From contig NC_003076.8 in NCBI RefSeq assembly GCF_000001735.4, forward strand, positions 2,976,001-3,040,000: a stretch of DNA of 64,000 bases, in the 5' to 3' direction. The stretch comes from Arabidopsis thaliana. Taxonomy: Eukaryota > Streptophyta > Magnoliopsida > Brassicales > Brassicaceae. The notes under the pieces were generated by a model that was given only the letters and a program-made list of their open reading frames with translations, had not been told where the DNA came from and did not search any database. Positions within the stretch are counted from its first letter, which is position 1. The number at the start of each line of letters is the position of its first letter. Both the position numbers and the translations under genes were made by a program. Shown one piece after another: positions 1 through 10,015 of this stretch.

Positions 1-2508
1 CATCATTGAACAGTTCCTATCTGGGTCAGAATTTTAGAAGCTTTTCCAGAGCCTTTAGGTATTTGATCTTTCCATTTATTTGCTACCACCAAAGATCTTG
101 CTATGTTTCTCTGTTTCTTAAGGTTTATTCTTCTTGATTTAGCTCGAAGCCTGCTGGAAACGATGTCATTGGTATTGATTTGGGTACTACTAATTCATGT
201 GTTGCCGTCATGGAGGGGAAGGTAAGCTGCTGATTTCTAAATGAGTTATAATTTTTTTTTCCTGAGGTTTTGATGTTTGAGCTAACTTTGTGTGTGTTTT
301 ATCTGATCTTGTAGAATCCGAAAGTCATTGAAAATGCTGAAGGTGCTCGAACCACTCCATCAGTTGTAGCATTCAACACGAAAGGAGAACTTCTTGTGGG
401 TACACCAGCCAAGCGACAAGCTGTCACTAATCCTACAAACACAGTATCTGGAACGAAACGTTTGATTGGGAGAAAGTTCGACGATCCACAAACTCAGAAA
501 GAAATGAAGATGGTGCCTTACAAGATTGTGCGTGCACCTAATGGCGATGCGTGGGTTGAAGCCAATGGTCAGCAGTATTCTCCTAGTCAGATTGGAGCGT
601 TTATCTTGACGAAGATGAAAGAGACGGCCGAAGCTTACCTTGGAAAATCTGTCACGAAAGCTGTTGTCACTGTTCCAGCTTACTTTAATGATGCTCAGAG
701 ACAAGCAACAAAAGATGCTGGTAGAATTGCTGGTCTTGATGTTGAGAGAATCATAAATGAACCGACGGCTGCTGCTCTGTCCTATGGAATGACCAACAAG
801 GAGGGGTTGATTGCTGTGTTTGATCTTGGTGGTGGGACATTTGATGTATCTGTTTTGGAGATTTCTAATGGGGTATTCGAGGTAATTATCTCCCATGTGA
901 TCTTATGTTTGTCAGGTCTTCTGTTGCTTTTTCTTTGAGAATCGTTCTTATTATTAAATTGCTTTTTTCAGGTGAAAGCCACCAATGGTGATACCTTCTT
1001 GGGAGGTGAGGATTTCGACAATGCTCTGCTAGACTTCTTGGTTAATGAGTTCAAGACCACTGAGGGAATAGACCTAGCCAAAGACAGACTTGCTCTGCAG
1101 AGGCTTAGAGAAGCCGCTGAGAAAGCGAAGATTGAACTGTCATCTACTTCTCAAACTGAAATTAATCTCCCATTTATCACAGCCGATGCATCTGGAGCAA
1201 AGCATTTCAACATCACCCTAACAAGGTCAAGGTTTGAAACTCTTGTGAATCACTTGATTGAGAGGACCCGCGATCCTTGCAAGAACTGTCTCAAGGATGC
1301 TGGTATAAGTGCTAAGGAAGTTGATGAGGTTCTTCTAGTTGGAGGAATGACGCGTGTCCCCAAGGTTCAGTCTATTGTTGCGGAGATCTTTGGAAAGAGT
1401 CCAAGCAAAGGTGTCAATCCTGATGAGGCTGTTGCTATGGGAGCTGCACTTCAAGGTGGTATCCTCCGCGGTGATGTCAAAGAATTGTTGCTTCTGGATG
1501 TCACACCTCTATCGCTCGGTATTGAAACACTTGGTGGTGTCTTTACGAGACTGATCACCCGAAATACAACCATCCCCACAAAGAAGAGTCAGGTATGCCC
1601 GTCAAGATTTGATCTTTTGATGGAAAATCACTTAGTAACTAGGAAGGAATCCTGACGATTACATTGGCGTTAGGCAAAACTAGGGTAGTATGAGGCATGC
1701 GTTATAGTTTGAGTTACTCCTCTTGGCATTGATTCCTACATGATTCCAATCTTTTATTTTAAGGGGTCATGAAAGCACATTCCTGTGATATATACTAATT
1801 TATGAGCCATCCAAAGCTACCATTGTTTTTGTCAAGTTTTTACTAAAATGTTGATTGTCTCGTTTCATTCTCTTGAAGGTGTTCTCAACTGCAGCCGATA
1901 ATCAGACTCAAGTTGGGATCAGGGTGCTTCAAGGTGAGCGTGAAATGGCAACAGACAACAAGCTCTTGGGAGAATTTGATCTAGTTGGCATTCCACCATC
2001 TCCAAGAGGAGTCCCTCAGATCGAAGTGACATTTGACATTGATGCCAATGGCATTGTCACTGTTTCCGCCAAGGACAAGACGACTGGTAAAGTACAACAG
2101 ATCACAATCCGATCCTCTGGTGGGCTCTCAGAGGATGATATCCAGAAGATGGTGAGAGAAGCAGAGTTGCATGCTCAGAAAGACAAAGAAAGAAAAGAAT
2201 TGATCGACACCAAGAACACAGCTGACACAACAATTTACAGCATAGAGAAGAGTCTTGGTGAATACAGAGAGAAGATCCCAAGTGAAATCGCCAAGGAGAT
2301 TGAAGATGCTGTGGCAGATCTAAGGAGCGCTTCCTCTGGGGATGATCTCAACGAGATCAAGGCCAAGATTGAGGCGGCAAACAAAGCTGTTTCTAAGATT
2401 GGGGAGCACATGTCTGGTGGTTCTGGTGGAGGCTCTGCACCAGGAGGAGGATCTGAGGGAGGCAGTGATCAAGCTCCAGAAGCAGAGTACGAGGAAGTGA
2501 AAAAGTGA
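1..2508 (+). CDS. HSC70-2: Mitochondrial Hsp70 (HSC70-2), 5' end missing
   Basis: DnaK-type chaperone of the mitochondrial matrix; it drives presequence import and folding by ATP cycling. Exons seen: 1-58 (partial), 143-221, 315-881, 972-1592 and 1879-2508, all with GT-AG borders. The first visible residues ([13 protein letters not shown]) are the end of a basic, Ser/Arg-rich mitochondrial presequence. The ATPase domain follows, with phosphate-binding [10 protein letters not shown] (exon 143-221), a second phosphate motif [10 protein letters not shown] (about 823-852) and [10 protein letters not shown] (about 1342). The linker is [15 protein letters not shown] (about 1488), then the beta-sandwich and helical lid, ending in a Gly/Ser-rich tail and EVKK. 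The start codon and first exon lie upstream of the window. The family is certain; the mitochondrial form is supported by the presequence and tail. The -2 paralogue name comes from recalled gene order. Confidence 0.96.
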
Positions 2509-3219
2509 GGAGATTTGGTAAATTCTTGCCACTTGGGTTTTAAGAGATTAGGTTTAGATCATGGTGGGTTCTATGTCCAAGGAACTTTTGCCTTTTAGAA
2601 CAACGAGCAGTGGATATGTTTCTGGAATAAGCTTTTGTCAGGGAACTAAACTTAATGTTTCTCTGCTAAAAAACCTTTGTTATGTAATGTGATGGTTAAA
2701 GAGAAGAAGTTTTCAAAATTTTGTCACTTTATACTTTATAGTTTATTTTCATTGGATTGGATATTATCTTTCTTTAAGCTTATAAGTTTTCAAAGAAGCG
2801 GTCACAAAACTAGCCCGAGAAGAAGCTACCACAAAACTAGCGATGTAAGAACCAACGACGACACAGCTGGCTAGCTCATTGTTTGGTTCTTATTCTTTGG
2901 AACCCACCACCACGCCAAAACTTATACGGAACAACTACAACCACTACAGTGGTTCCGAAGTTTTTATCACTTGACTTGTTTGTAGCACTCACCGGAGAGA
3001 CCCGCTAAAGGAGCCAGAGGTTTCGATAATCTCATTGTGAAACGTGCGGATAACTTTCGTTGGGGAATTTGTAATTTACGCAATTAACCTCTAATTTATT
3101 TTAATTTTTATGAAATAATTAGGGCTGATTTAATCGAGATCCCATTTCTTTTGTTGGCTTACTTCTCTCGAATTTACGCAGGAAGATCATTAGCAGAGAA
3201 TTCTCATCTGATTCAGTCC
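2509..3219. other. HSC70-2 3' UTR and SDH3 promoter/leader
   Basis: Intergenic stretch between two genes on the same strand. The first roughly 190 bases should be the HSC70-2 3' UTR. The part near 3180-3219 leads into the SDH3 start without an obvious intron. I see no further gene here; the short open frame at 2677-2874 has no recognisable content. Confidence 0.5.
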
Positions 3220-4527
3220 ATGGCTGCCACGGCTCTTTTCCGATCGATTCGCCGACGCGACGTCGTCTCCGCGCCTCTTTCCGTTTACAAATCCGTATGT
3301 TTTTCACTCTCGTTGATTGCGTCTTTTTGGTGGTATTATTGATAGATCGAGAAAATTTTTGTGATTCGTTTAGTTTCGTCTTTCGACTTCATGATTTACC
3401 CATCTGAGCTCTGCTTCGCTTCGCCGGAAATTTTCAGGAAATGATATATATATATCCATTTGCGGATTTTGGTGTGTTATGTGTTTAATCGTTTCATTTA
3501 AACAAAAATTTGAGATGAGATTGTTGTGTAAGTAGACACATATCTGTCGAAATTAACCTTAAGACTTTGTTTCCTTTTGATTGATTGAGAAAGCTTGTAG
3601 TTGAGTATAGTGCTAAAAGGTTGGGATGAAGAAGAGAGTTTAGCTTCATATCACTGTTGTAGTTTGAGTGCCTAACAATCATTAGAGGTTATGGTCGTTT
3701 TGTTTATTGCATATGCGTAGAGAAATTGTTGGTTTTGACTGCTCTTGAAACGTTCTTGTTTTGCAGCTTGCTGGTAATGCTCAACCTTCCTGGGGTAGTT
3801 CATACATTGGTCAGAACTATGCAAGTTTCTCCAGAGCTTTCGGGTAGGTTTGTGTTTGTTTCTTGTGCTTTTTATACCTATTAGAATTACTCTGTGGATG
3901 TCATTTCGACTACGTGTTGTTTTCTTTTATAGGTCAAAACCTGTTGTGAATGACATTCTTGGTACTGGTTTGGGCACTAACAATGCCATTAGAGAGGAGA
4001 GAGAGGTAAAATGACTTTGTCTACATTTTGTTTGATTTTTGCTTTTGTAATGTTTAAGAGCAGCTTAACTTATCCTTTTTGCCTGGTGATCCTTGTCTCG
4101 ATTTTTCCAGAAGTCAAAATCTACTGAAGCTGCAATTGTTGGTGCTCAATTGACTCGATCTTTCCGTGCTCTTGATGTGGGAACATCGAAACGATTGTTT
4201 TCTACAATCTCAGGGGATATAAAGACAACACAGGAGGAACCAAAAATCAAAAGCTTTCGCCCTTTATCTCCTCACCTTTCTGTTTACCAGCCTCAGATGA
4301 ACTCCATGCTATCGATTTTCAACAGAATCTCAGGGGTTTACTTGACCGGTGTCACTTTCGCTGGCTACCTTCTCTACCTGAAGATGGGTATGATCTGCCT
4401 CACCTACCCGAGTTTCTACCAAGTCCTTTACCATACACAACAGCAACTTCCAGTCATCACCTCGGTTACTGCATTAGCCGCTATTTATCATACTATCAAG
4501 AGTACTCACTCACTCTTGACCCATTAA
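3220..4527 (+). CDS. SDH3-1: Succinate dehydrogenase subunit 3 (complex II membrane anchor)
   Basis: Membrane-anchor (cytochrome b560-type) subunit of mitochondrial complex II. Exons 3220-3294, 3767-3843, 3933-4005 and 4111-4527 sum to 642 nt, or 213 aa. Roughly the first 110 residues are a long mitochondrial presequence. The anchor domain begins at RPLSPHLSVYQPQ and keeps SIFNRISGVYLTG and the hydrophobic helix around GYLLYLKMG. The protein stops at THSLLTH, so the third helix with the H-L-x-W-D motif of bacterial SdhC is absent, as is known for plant SDH3. Its N-terminus (MAATALFRSIRRRDVVSAP) and the SFSRAF-SKP and LGT-N segments copy those of the HSC70 gene just upstream, with introns at equivalent places (see findings). 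A near-identical paralogue is known elsewhere in Arabidopsis; the -1 number comes from recalled gene order. Confidence 0.95.
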
Positions 4528-5155
4528 AAACCTTTACCAAAGCTCTTTCGATGAAGCCGCCAAAGTCTCCAGTAAGAGTTTCTTTGAGATGATTAATAAG
4601 GAGACAAGAAAACATTTGTTAAACTCTGTCTTGAAAAGGTAAAGATTTAGCACCTGTTTCTTTGGATTCGAGGCTTTTTTGGGGGTATGTTTGTTGCTTT
4701 TCTTTGTTCTCAGACCTTTTTTGAATGATGTAATAAATGTTTACCAAAGTTCTGTTGCTACGTTACTCTTTTTGCTACAAGTTTTCTTCATGAAATTTGT
4801 CAACTTCAATTTCAGGAAAAGATGAGTTAAAATATTGTTTTATTTGCAGTGATGATGTTTTAATTTTTAATGCAATTTCTATCAATAACTTTAATCAGGC
4901 TAATTTTTGCGTTTGTTAAAAAAATTAAAAAATTTAAAACTCTATGCGAGTCCTCCAAATCGAAAATGACTTGGGACCGGAGCTCTTATCTCTATAACTC
5001 CTGCGATTCCTATTCCAACTACGAACACAGAATCTCCTCTTCTCTATATAAGTAACACTTTTGCAATCACAATCTCTTCGATTCTCTTTGTACGCTCGAG
5101 ATCTCTCTGGTTCTTCTTTAACAGATCGCATTCTTGATTTCTTGCAATCCAAGCT
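4528..5155. other. SDH3 3' UTR and PUM21 promoter/leader
   Basis: Contains the SDH3 3' UTR and, near 5041, a TATA-like ctatataag about 110 bases before the next start codon. No other gene is supported. The antisense frame over 4934-5701 is a shadow of the repeats in the following gene. Confidence 0.5.
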
Positions 5156-6709
5156 ATGGCGGATGATAATGGCAAAAACCCTATGCCCAACGATAGAGGC
5201 TACGATACTCTTCTCACAGCGTTCAACAATCTTAAACTCTACGCCAACTATAACCATCAAGAGCCTGGAGAATCCGGCAACACCAACATCAACAGCAACA
5301 ACAACCACCCTAATCCTCCTCTTCTCACAGCGTTCAAGAGTCTTAAACTCTATGCCAACAAAAACAATCAAGAACCTGGAGAATCCGGCAACACAACCAT
5401 CAACAGAAATAAAAACCACCCTAATCCTCCTCTTGTCACTGCGTTCAACAACCTTGAACTCTATGCCAACTATAACCATCAAGAACCTGGAGAATCCGGA
5501 ACCACCAACATAAACAACAACAACCCTAATCCTCCTCTTCTCACTGCGTTCGACAATCTTAGACTCTACGCCAACTACAACCATCAAGAACCTGGAGAAT
5601 CCAGCAACAACAACTACCCCAATCTCAACGTTTATAACGTTGGTCATATCTCCGCCGCTAGCTTCAACGCTCCTCCGTTCACTCCGTCGTCGTTGACCCA
5701 ACCAGATGATTCTTCCTCCAGATATTCCGGCAAACCCTTCCCTCCTCCTCCTCTGAGTTTCGTGAGCCCTGGCGTCGACAAGGATCGTAACTGGCTATCA
5801 AGTCTGTTGGACATGATGACGTGTGCACAACGTTTCACTGAGTTCCAAAAGTACCTCCAAGATCTCGATACCTATCCAACGGCTGAGAGGGAGAGCCATC
5901 TGTTCAAGATCGGATCAGCGTTAACCACAACCAAACGCATTTTCCTCCACTTGGCTACGAACCAATACGGCTCACAAGCTTTACGTATCCTCTTTAGACG
6001 CAGCCCTAGCTTAGACCATCTCTTATTCTGCGCCGTCGACACAAACTTCTTCTTGCTCATGAGCGATAAGTATGGTCGTGGCTTGATCATCCCCGCTATA
6101 CGAGCCGTCGATAAAACCAAGAAGGAGTCTCTCTACAAGCTCACTTACGAATACACTCTGCACCTTGCCAGGCTAGAAACTGGATGCCTTGCCCTAAACA
6201 ATGTGCTTCAGGAAATCAGAGGCATATACAGAGACCTAATCTTTGAGTGCGTCGCAAACAACGCAGATTGGTTATCTTTTGACCCCTATGGAACACACGT
6301 TGTGCAGAACATTCTGATACTTCAGAATCCGGTTGCAACAACCGCAATCGCTGAGAGACTTCGTGGAAGTTTCTTCAGGTTAGCGATGGAGAGACAAGGA
6401 AGCTATGTGGTGGAGAAGTGTTTAAAATCGGATTTTGCGAGAGACCAAGTGTTGGAGGAGTTTAGAGGGAATGCCAAAGAATGGGTAAGAATGACAACTG
6501 ATAAGTTTGGCAACTTTGTGGTACAGTCTGCGTTGAGAGTGATGAAGGAGAAAGAGATGAGACCACTGTTGAGAGAGTTTGTGGAGAAGCTAAGGCCTCA
6601 CTTTGGGAAGATGGAGATTGGGCGTGGGAGGAACACACTGCGAGTGATTCAAGAAGAAATTGTTGGTTGGATTAATCAGTTACCAGATAAATCTGGATAT
6701 GTGAACTGA
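5156..6709 (+). CDS. PUM21: Divergent Pumilio/PUF RNA-binding protein
   Basis: Single-exon gene, 517 aa. PUF proteins bind single-stranded RNA, usually 3' UTRs, to repress or destabilise mRNA. Residues about 15-170 hold four near-identical units of about 40 residues (core LLTAFNNLKLYANYNHQEPG) separated by Asn-rich spacers. The PUF part runs from about residue 225 to 510. Helix-2 RNA-contact motifs can be picked out as NQYGSQALR, DKYGRGLII, ETGCLALN, DPYGTHVVQ, ERQGSYVVEK and DKFGNFVVQ, with a weak last one, GRGRNTLR. That is six or seven repeats rather than the canonical eight, and several contact residues are atypical, so RNA specificity is unlikely to be the standard UGUA code. The start ATG at 5156 is the first in frame. 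The family call is firm; the number 21 comes from recalled gene order. Confidence 0.9.
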   Translation: MADDNGKNPMPNDRGYDTLLTAFNNLKLYANYNHQEPGESGNTNINSNNNHPNPPLLTAFKSLKLYANKNNQEPGESGNTTINRNKNHPNPPLVTAFNNLELYANYNHQEPGESGTTNINNNNPNPPLLTAFDNLRLYANYNHQEPGESSNNNYPNLNVYNVGHISAASFNAPPFTPSSLTQPDDSSSRYSGKPFPPPPLSFVSPGVDKDRNWLSSLLDMMTCAQRFTEFQKYLQDLDTYPTAERESHLFKIGSALTTTKRIFLHLATNQYGSQALRILFRRSPSLDHLLFCAVDTNFFLLMSDKYGRGLIIPAIRAVDKTKKESLYKLTYEYTLHLARLETGCLALNNVLQEIRGIYRDLIFECVANNADWLSFDPYGTHVVQNILILQNPVATTAIAERLRGSFFRLAMERQGSYVVEKCLKSDFARDQVLEEFRGNAKEWVRMTTDKFGNFVVQSALRVMKEKEMRPLLREFVEKLRPHFGKMEIGRGRNTLRVIQEEIVGWINQLPDKSGYVN

Positions 6710-7756
6710 TGAGTGCTTTTTGGTGTTTTTTAGTTAGTTGGTTTTCTGATGGTTTTTCATTGGTCTAGTCTATCGTAGTGGTGTTATGGTGTTTTTTGGT
6801 GTTTTGGCTTGTGTAATAGACTCTGTTAACTATGCAAACACTTTAAAAAAAATGTGTGTTTATTTTTAGAAAATTTCTTGCGTTTATACTATGCCAAGAT
6901 ATCTTAGTTAAGAACTTTTTTATATCGACTCTGGTAGAAAAAAAAATCCGATTGAGATGATGTAAAGACAAGAAATAAAATTGATAAGACAAATTTGGGA
7001 TCAAGGGGAAGAAGGATATCAATTTGAATCCTAATGACAAAGACATGGTAGCTTTTACATGGACACCTGTTTCTGGATTGAAACATGTAATTAATTTGGC
7101 AACAAAATAATAAGGACAAAGACTTGAGATGACCAAAATGATGATGACAATATAATGATTGTCGCTTAGTAAAACAAAATTGAATTATACTATGACAATT
7201 GACAAGTATGGGTCATGTGGATTAGTTTGTTAGTATGAGAGAGCAAGTCTCTTTTTAACATCCAATGCTTTCTCACCTAACATCTTTTTTCTCCACAACA
7301 CATGTCCATACTATTTAACTTAGATTTTGGACCACTTTTTTCTCTGCAATGAACATTTATACAAATCTATTTCTAGTTTTAACGAGTACAAAATAGATTT
7401 AAAGGATTACTAATTCTCAAATTCTTGTTTCAGTGTGAGTGAATTAAAGATACATAAACGTAACTCTTTTAATGAATATGAAATTGGATAATATTCTTTA
7501 TACACCACTAAATAGATGCATAACAATAGACAGGAGACGAAAAGGTCCAAAAGCATACTTCAAAAGTTAAAAAAACAGAACTCTGAAAGAAGTTTACCAA
7601 AATAAAATAAAATAAAAACATCAAAAGTGCTTCAATTGATTCATCAGAAATCCAGATTCCTAGTTTGATCTAAAAAAACACTTTTACACATATATCATAA
7701 AGTTTAAAGAAATGGATAATCATAACATTAACCTCAATGTTAACTCAATCTCACAC
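6710..7756. other. Convergent intergenic region
   Basis: Lies between the 3' ends of the Pumilio gene (+) and the PB1 gene (-). It is AT-rich, with both 3' UTRs presumably within the first and last few hundred bases. I see no RNA gene, repeat array or credible coding frame in it. Confidence 0.5.
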
Positions 7757-9352
7757 TCACACCGAATCTGAAACTTGTGGTGCAGCCATGTTAACCGCCA
7801 CTTTCCCATCCGGTCCGGTTCTGAGATCGGTCATGCCACTAACCGGTTGACCCATTCCCTGGTACTGCTGCTGCTGCTGCTGAGGCTGGGCTGGTGGCGG
7901 TTGAACCATCATGCCTTCTCCAGCCACCGTATAGTACACAGGCTTCCCCATCTGTGAATAAGGTTCCTGTAACCCCATTGGAGGACCGACACTAGTCATA
8001 ACTTGCGGACCAACACTAGTCATAACTTGTGGACCACCTGAAAACGTTGGCTGTGGTTGAACCACGTTGTAACCTGGCTGGTTCTGCTGTTCCATGTATG
8101 CATCAGGATGATGAAGTCGCTGAACAGGTGATGGGTAATAACCTTGGTTTCCTTGTACCGTTGGTCTCATGACGCTTTGGTATAATGTCCCTGGAGCTTG
8201 AGATTGAGCTGGAATCATGTATACTTGTTGTTGTTGTTGTTGTTGCTCCGGTAGATTCTGTGACGTTGTTGTGTAGATATTCCCCTGAATATTACTGTTG
8301 TTGGTGTTTCCTTGCCAGTAGCCAACCGGAGGTTGTTGATTCGTCACCGGCGCCGGATTTTGAGTGTATGTGGGAGGGAAGTATCTTCCGGCTTCGTCTT
8401 CGGTTTTTCTTCTGTACATAGCCTCTTGTTGTTGTTGTTGTTGAAGCATCTGATTCTGATGTATAGCCTCTTGTTGAAGCAGCTGATTCTGATGTATAAC
8501 CTCTTGTTGGTGATGAAGCTGATTTTGATGTATAGCCTCTTGTTGTTGTTGTTGTTGATGTAGCTGATTCTGATGAAGCATTTGTTGCTCTTGGTCTCTG
8601 ATTTGAATCATCTGAAATTCCTGGATTTGTCTTTGAATCTCCGCCGGATTTACGCCGTGTTCCGGTTGTAACATCCGTTGATCTACGAACATCTGCGGCG
8701 GTTCAAGCACCACTGGTTCCGGTACCGGTTGAGGAACCTTCACTGGCGACGGCGGAATTGGAGCTACTTTCTCCGATCCAAACAAGAAATCAGCATTATT
8801 CGGAGGAGCGGTTACAGATTTCTCCGATTCAGGTCGGCTAGGGATTGGATTAAGCGTATCCCGATCCGATTTAGTCGAACCTTCGGAGCCAAATCCGCCG
8901 GAAATGGGAGAAGACGGGAAGAGAAACAAACGCATCCTAGCTGGTTTAGTAGACAAACGAAGCAACCGATCGTACTCATGCATCATGTGCTCCAGATCCT
9001 CATCATTAGTCACCGAAATCAACGCATCTAGATCTTCACCTGGAAGCTGATACTTGAACGAGATTTCTCCTCCATCACCACCACCGCTGCAGACGGCGGA
9101 GAGCTTCGATACTAAAGCCGGAAATCTGATACCACGATCGACCGACATGATTTTGGTATCGCCGTTTACATAAGTAAGCTGGTTATCGTGTGGACGAGGC
9201 TGGATCTTGCCGCCATAGCTGCACATGAGCTTCACCTTGTAGTTCTGCTGCTGCTGGTCCTCCCATGGCGACGGATTTTCAAATTCGACATCGCGAGATC
9301 TTGGCGACGATTCAGCTGAATCTGGATACGAATTGTACGAGAACTTGTCCAT
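7757..9352 (-). CDS. PB1-domain protein with Gln-rich C-terminus
   Basis: Single exon, 531 aa, starting at ATG 9352. Residues about 39-145 form an octicosapeptide/PB1 domain: basic-face KVKLMCSYGGKI, the long insert, then acidic LPGEDLDALISVTNDEDLEHM (the OPCA-type motif) and RMRLFLFP. PB1 domains mediate head-to-tail protein association. The rest is low-complexity: a Pro/Ser linker, then from about residue 225 a long Gln/His/Met-rich tract with repeated HQNQL-type blocks, and Pro/Gln/Gly-rich sequence to the C-terminus. There is no kinase, DNA-binding or AUX/IAA domain, so it belongs to the plant PB1-plus-disordered group rather than the ARFs or Raf-like kinases. The specific role is unknown. 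Confidence 0.92.
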   Translation of the reverse strand: MDKFSYNSYPDSAESSPRSRDVEFENPSPWEDQQQQNYKVKLMCSYGGKIQPRPHDNQLTYVNGDTKIMSVDRGIRFPALVSKLSAVCSGGGDGGEISFKYQLPGEDLDALISVTNDEDLEHMMHEYDRLLRLSTKPARMRLFLFPSSPISGGFGSEGSTKSDRDTLNPIPSRPESEKSVTAPPNNADFLFGSEKVAPIPPSPVKVPQPVPEPVVLEPPQMFVDQRMLQPEHGVNPAEIQRQIQEFQMIQIRDQEQQMLHQNQLHQQQQQQEAIHQNQLHHQQEVIHQNQLLQQEAIHQNQMLQQQQQQEAMYRRKTEDEAGRYFPPTYTQNPAPVTNQQPPVGYWQGNTNNSNIQGNIYTTTSQNLPEQQQQQQQVYMIPAQSQAPGTLYQSVMRPTVQGNQGYYPSPVQRLHHPDAYMEQQNQPGYNVVQPQPTFSGGPQVMTSVGPQVMTSVGPPMGLQEPYSQMGKPVYYTVAGEGMMVQPPPAQPQQQQQQYQGMGQPVSGMTDLRTGPDGKVAVNMAAPQVSDSV

Positions 9353-10015
9353 TGTATCGCGATATTTTCGAAATTATCGTCCTCTTCTTTGCTCAATCCA
9401 TGAAAAATAATATCTTCGAGTTGGTTCGGATGGATGTTGAGTAGAGAAATGGAGAGGACTGTTTTATCACGGTGGTGGTTTTGGGAAGTGCTAACGTGAC
9501 ACGATAGTGTTTGTGGTTTTTGGCGTGAACTCATTGGTTATATTACACGTGGAAGTAAAGTATTGGTTGGATGTGACAGCATTAGGGTGACGGGGGTGTG
9601 AGGTTAGCTGAAAGTCATGAACTAGATGGACTTTTGCGGCAGTTTGGTGGGGACCAGTTAGTGTTTTAAAAGCGTGTTTAATTAAACATTATTGATACTA
9701 TGTGAGACAAGGCCATGGTTTTGACTAATGACTATTAATTAATCAATTACCACTGCAATCATATAATGTCTGAAGAATATATCCATTTTTTCTGAAAGAT
9801 ACCAAATATTGGAGAATTCACGTGAATCTTTGCTTCAACTCCAAGAGAGAGATACTAAGTGATAGTATAACAACTAAATGCAACATATTAGAGAACAAGA
9901 TCAAATCAAGATCTAGTAAACAAGAGTTTTTAAATGATGAAAGAACAAATGAAATGCTTTGTTCACATCGATTTATTGAGGTGAAACAATCAAATTAACT
10001 AAATTACCAAATCCT
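9353..10015. other. Promoter region of the PB1 gene
   Basis: Region 5' of the PB1 gene and 3' of the RMD5-like gene (both minus strand). The 5' UTR of the PB1 gene lies just above 9352. No coding frame, RNA gene or repeat is evident. Confidence 0.45.

Noticed and set aside
1354-1554. 66-codon frame inside HSC70-2
   Set aside because: Out-of-frame shadow of a highly conserved exon.
4934-5701. 255-codon antisense frame over the Pumilio N-terminus
   Set aside because: It mirrors the four internal DNA repeats of PUM21; no recognised domain and no separate promoter.
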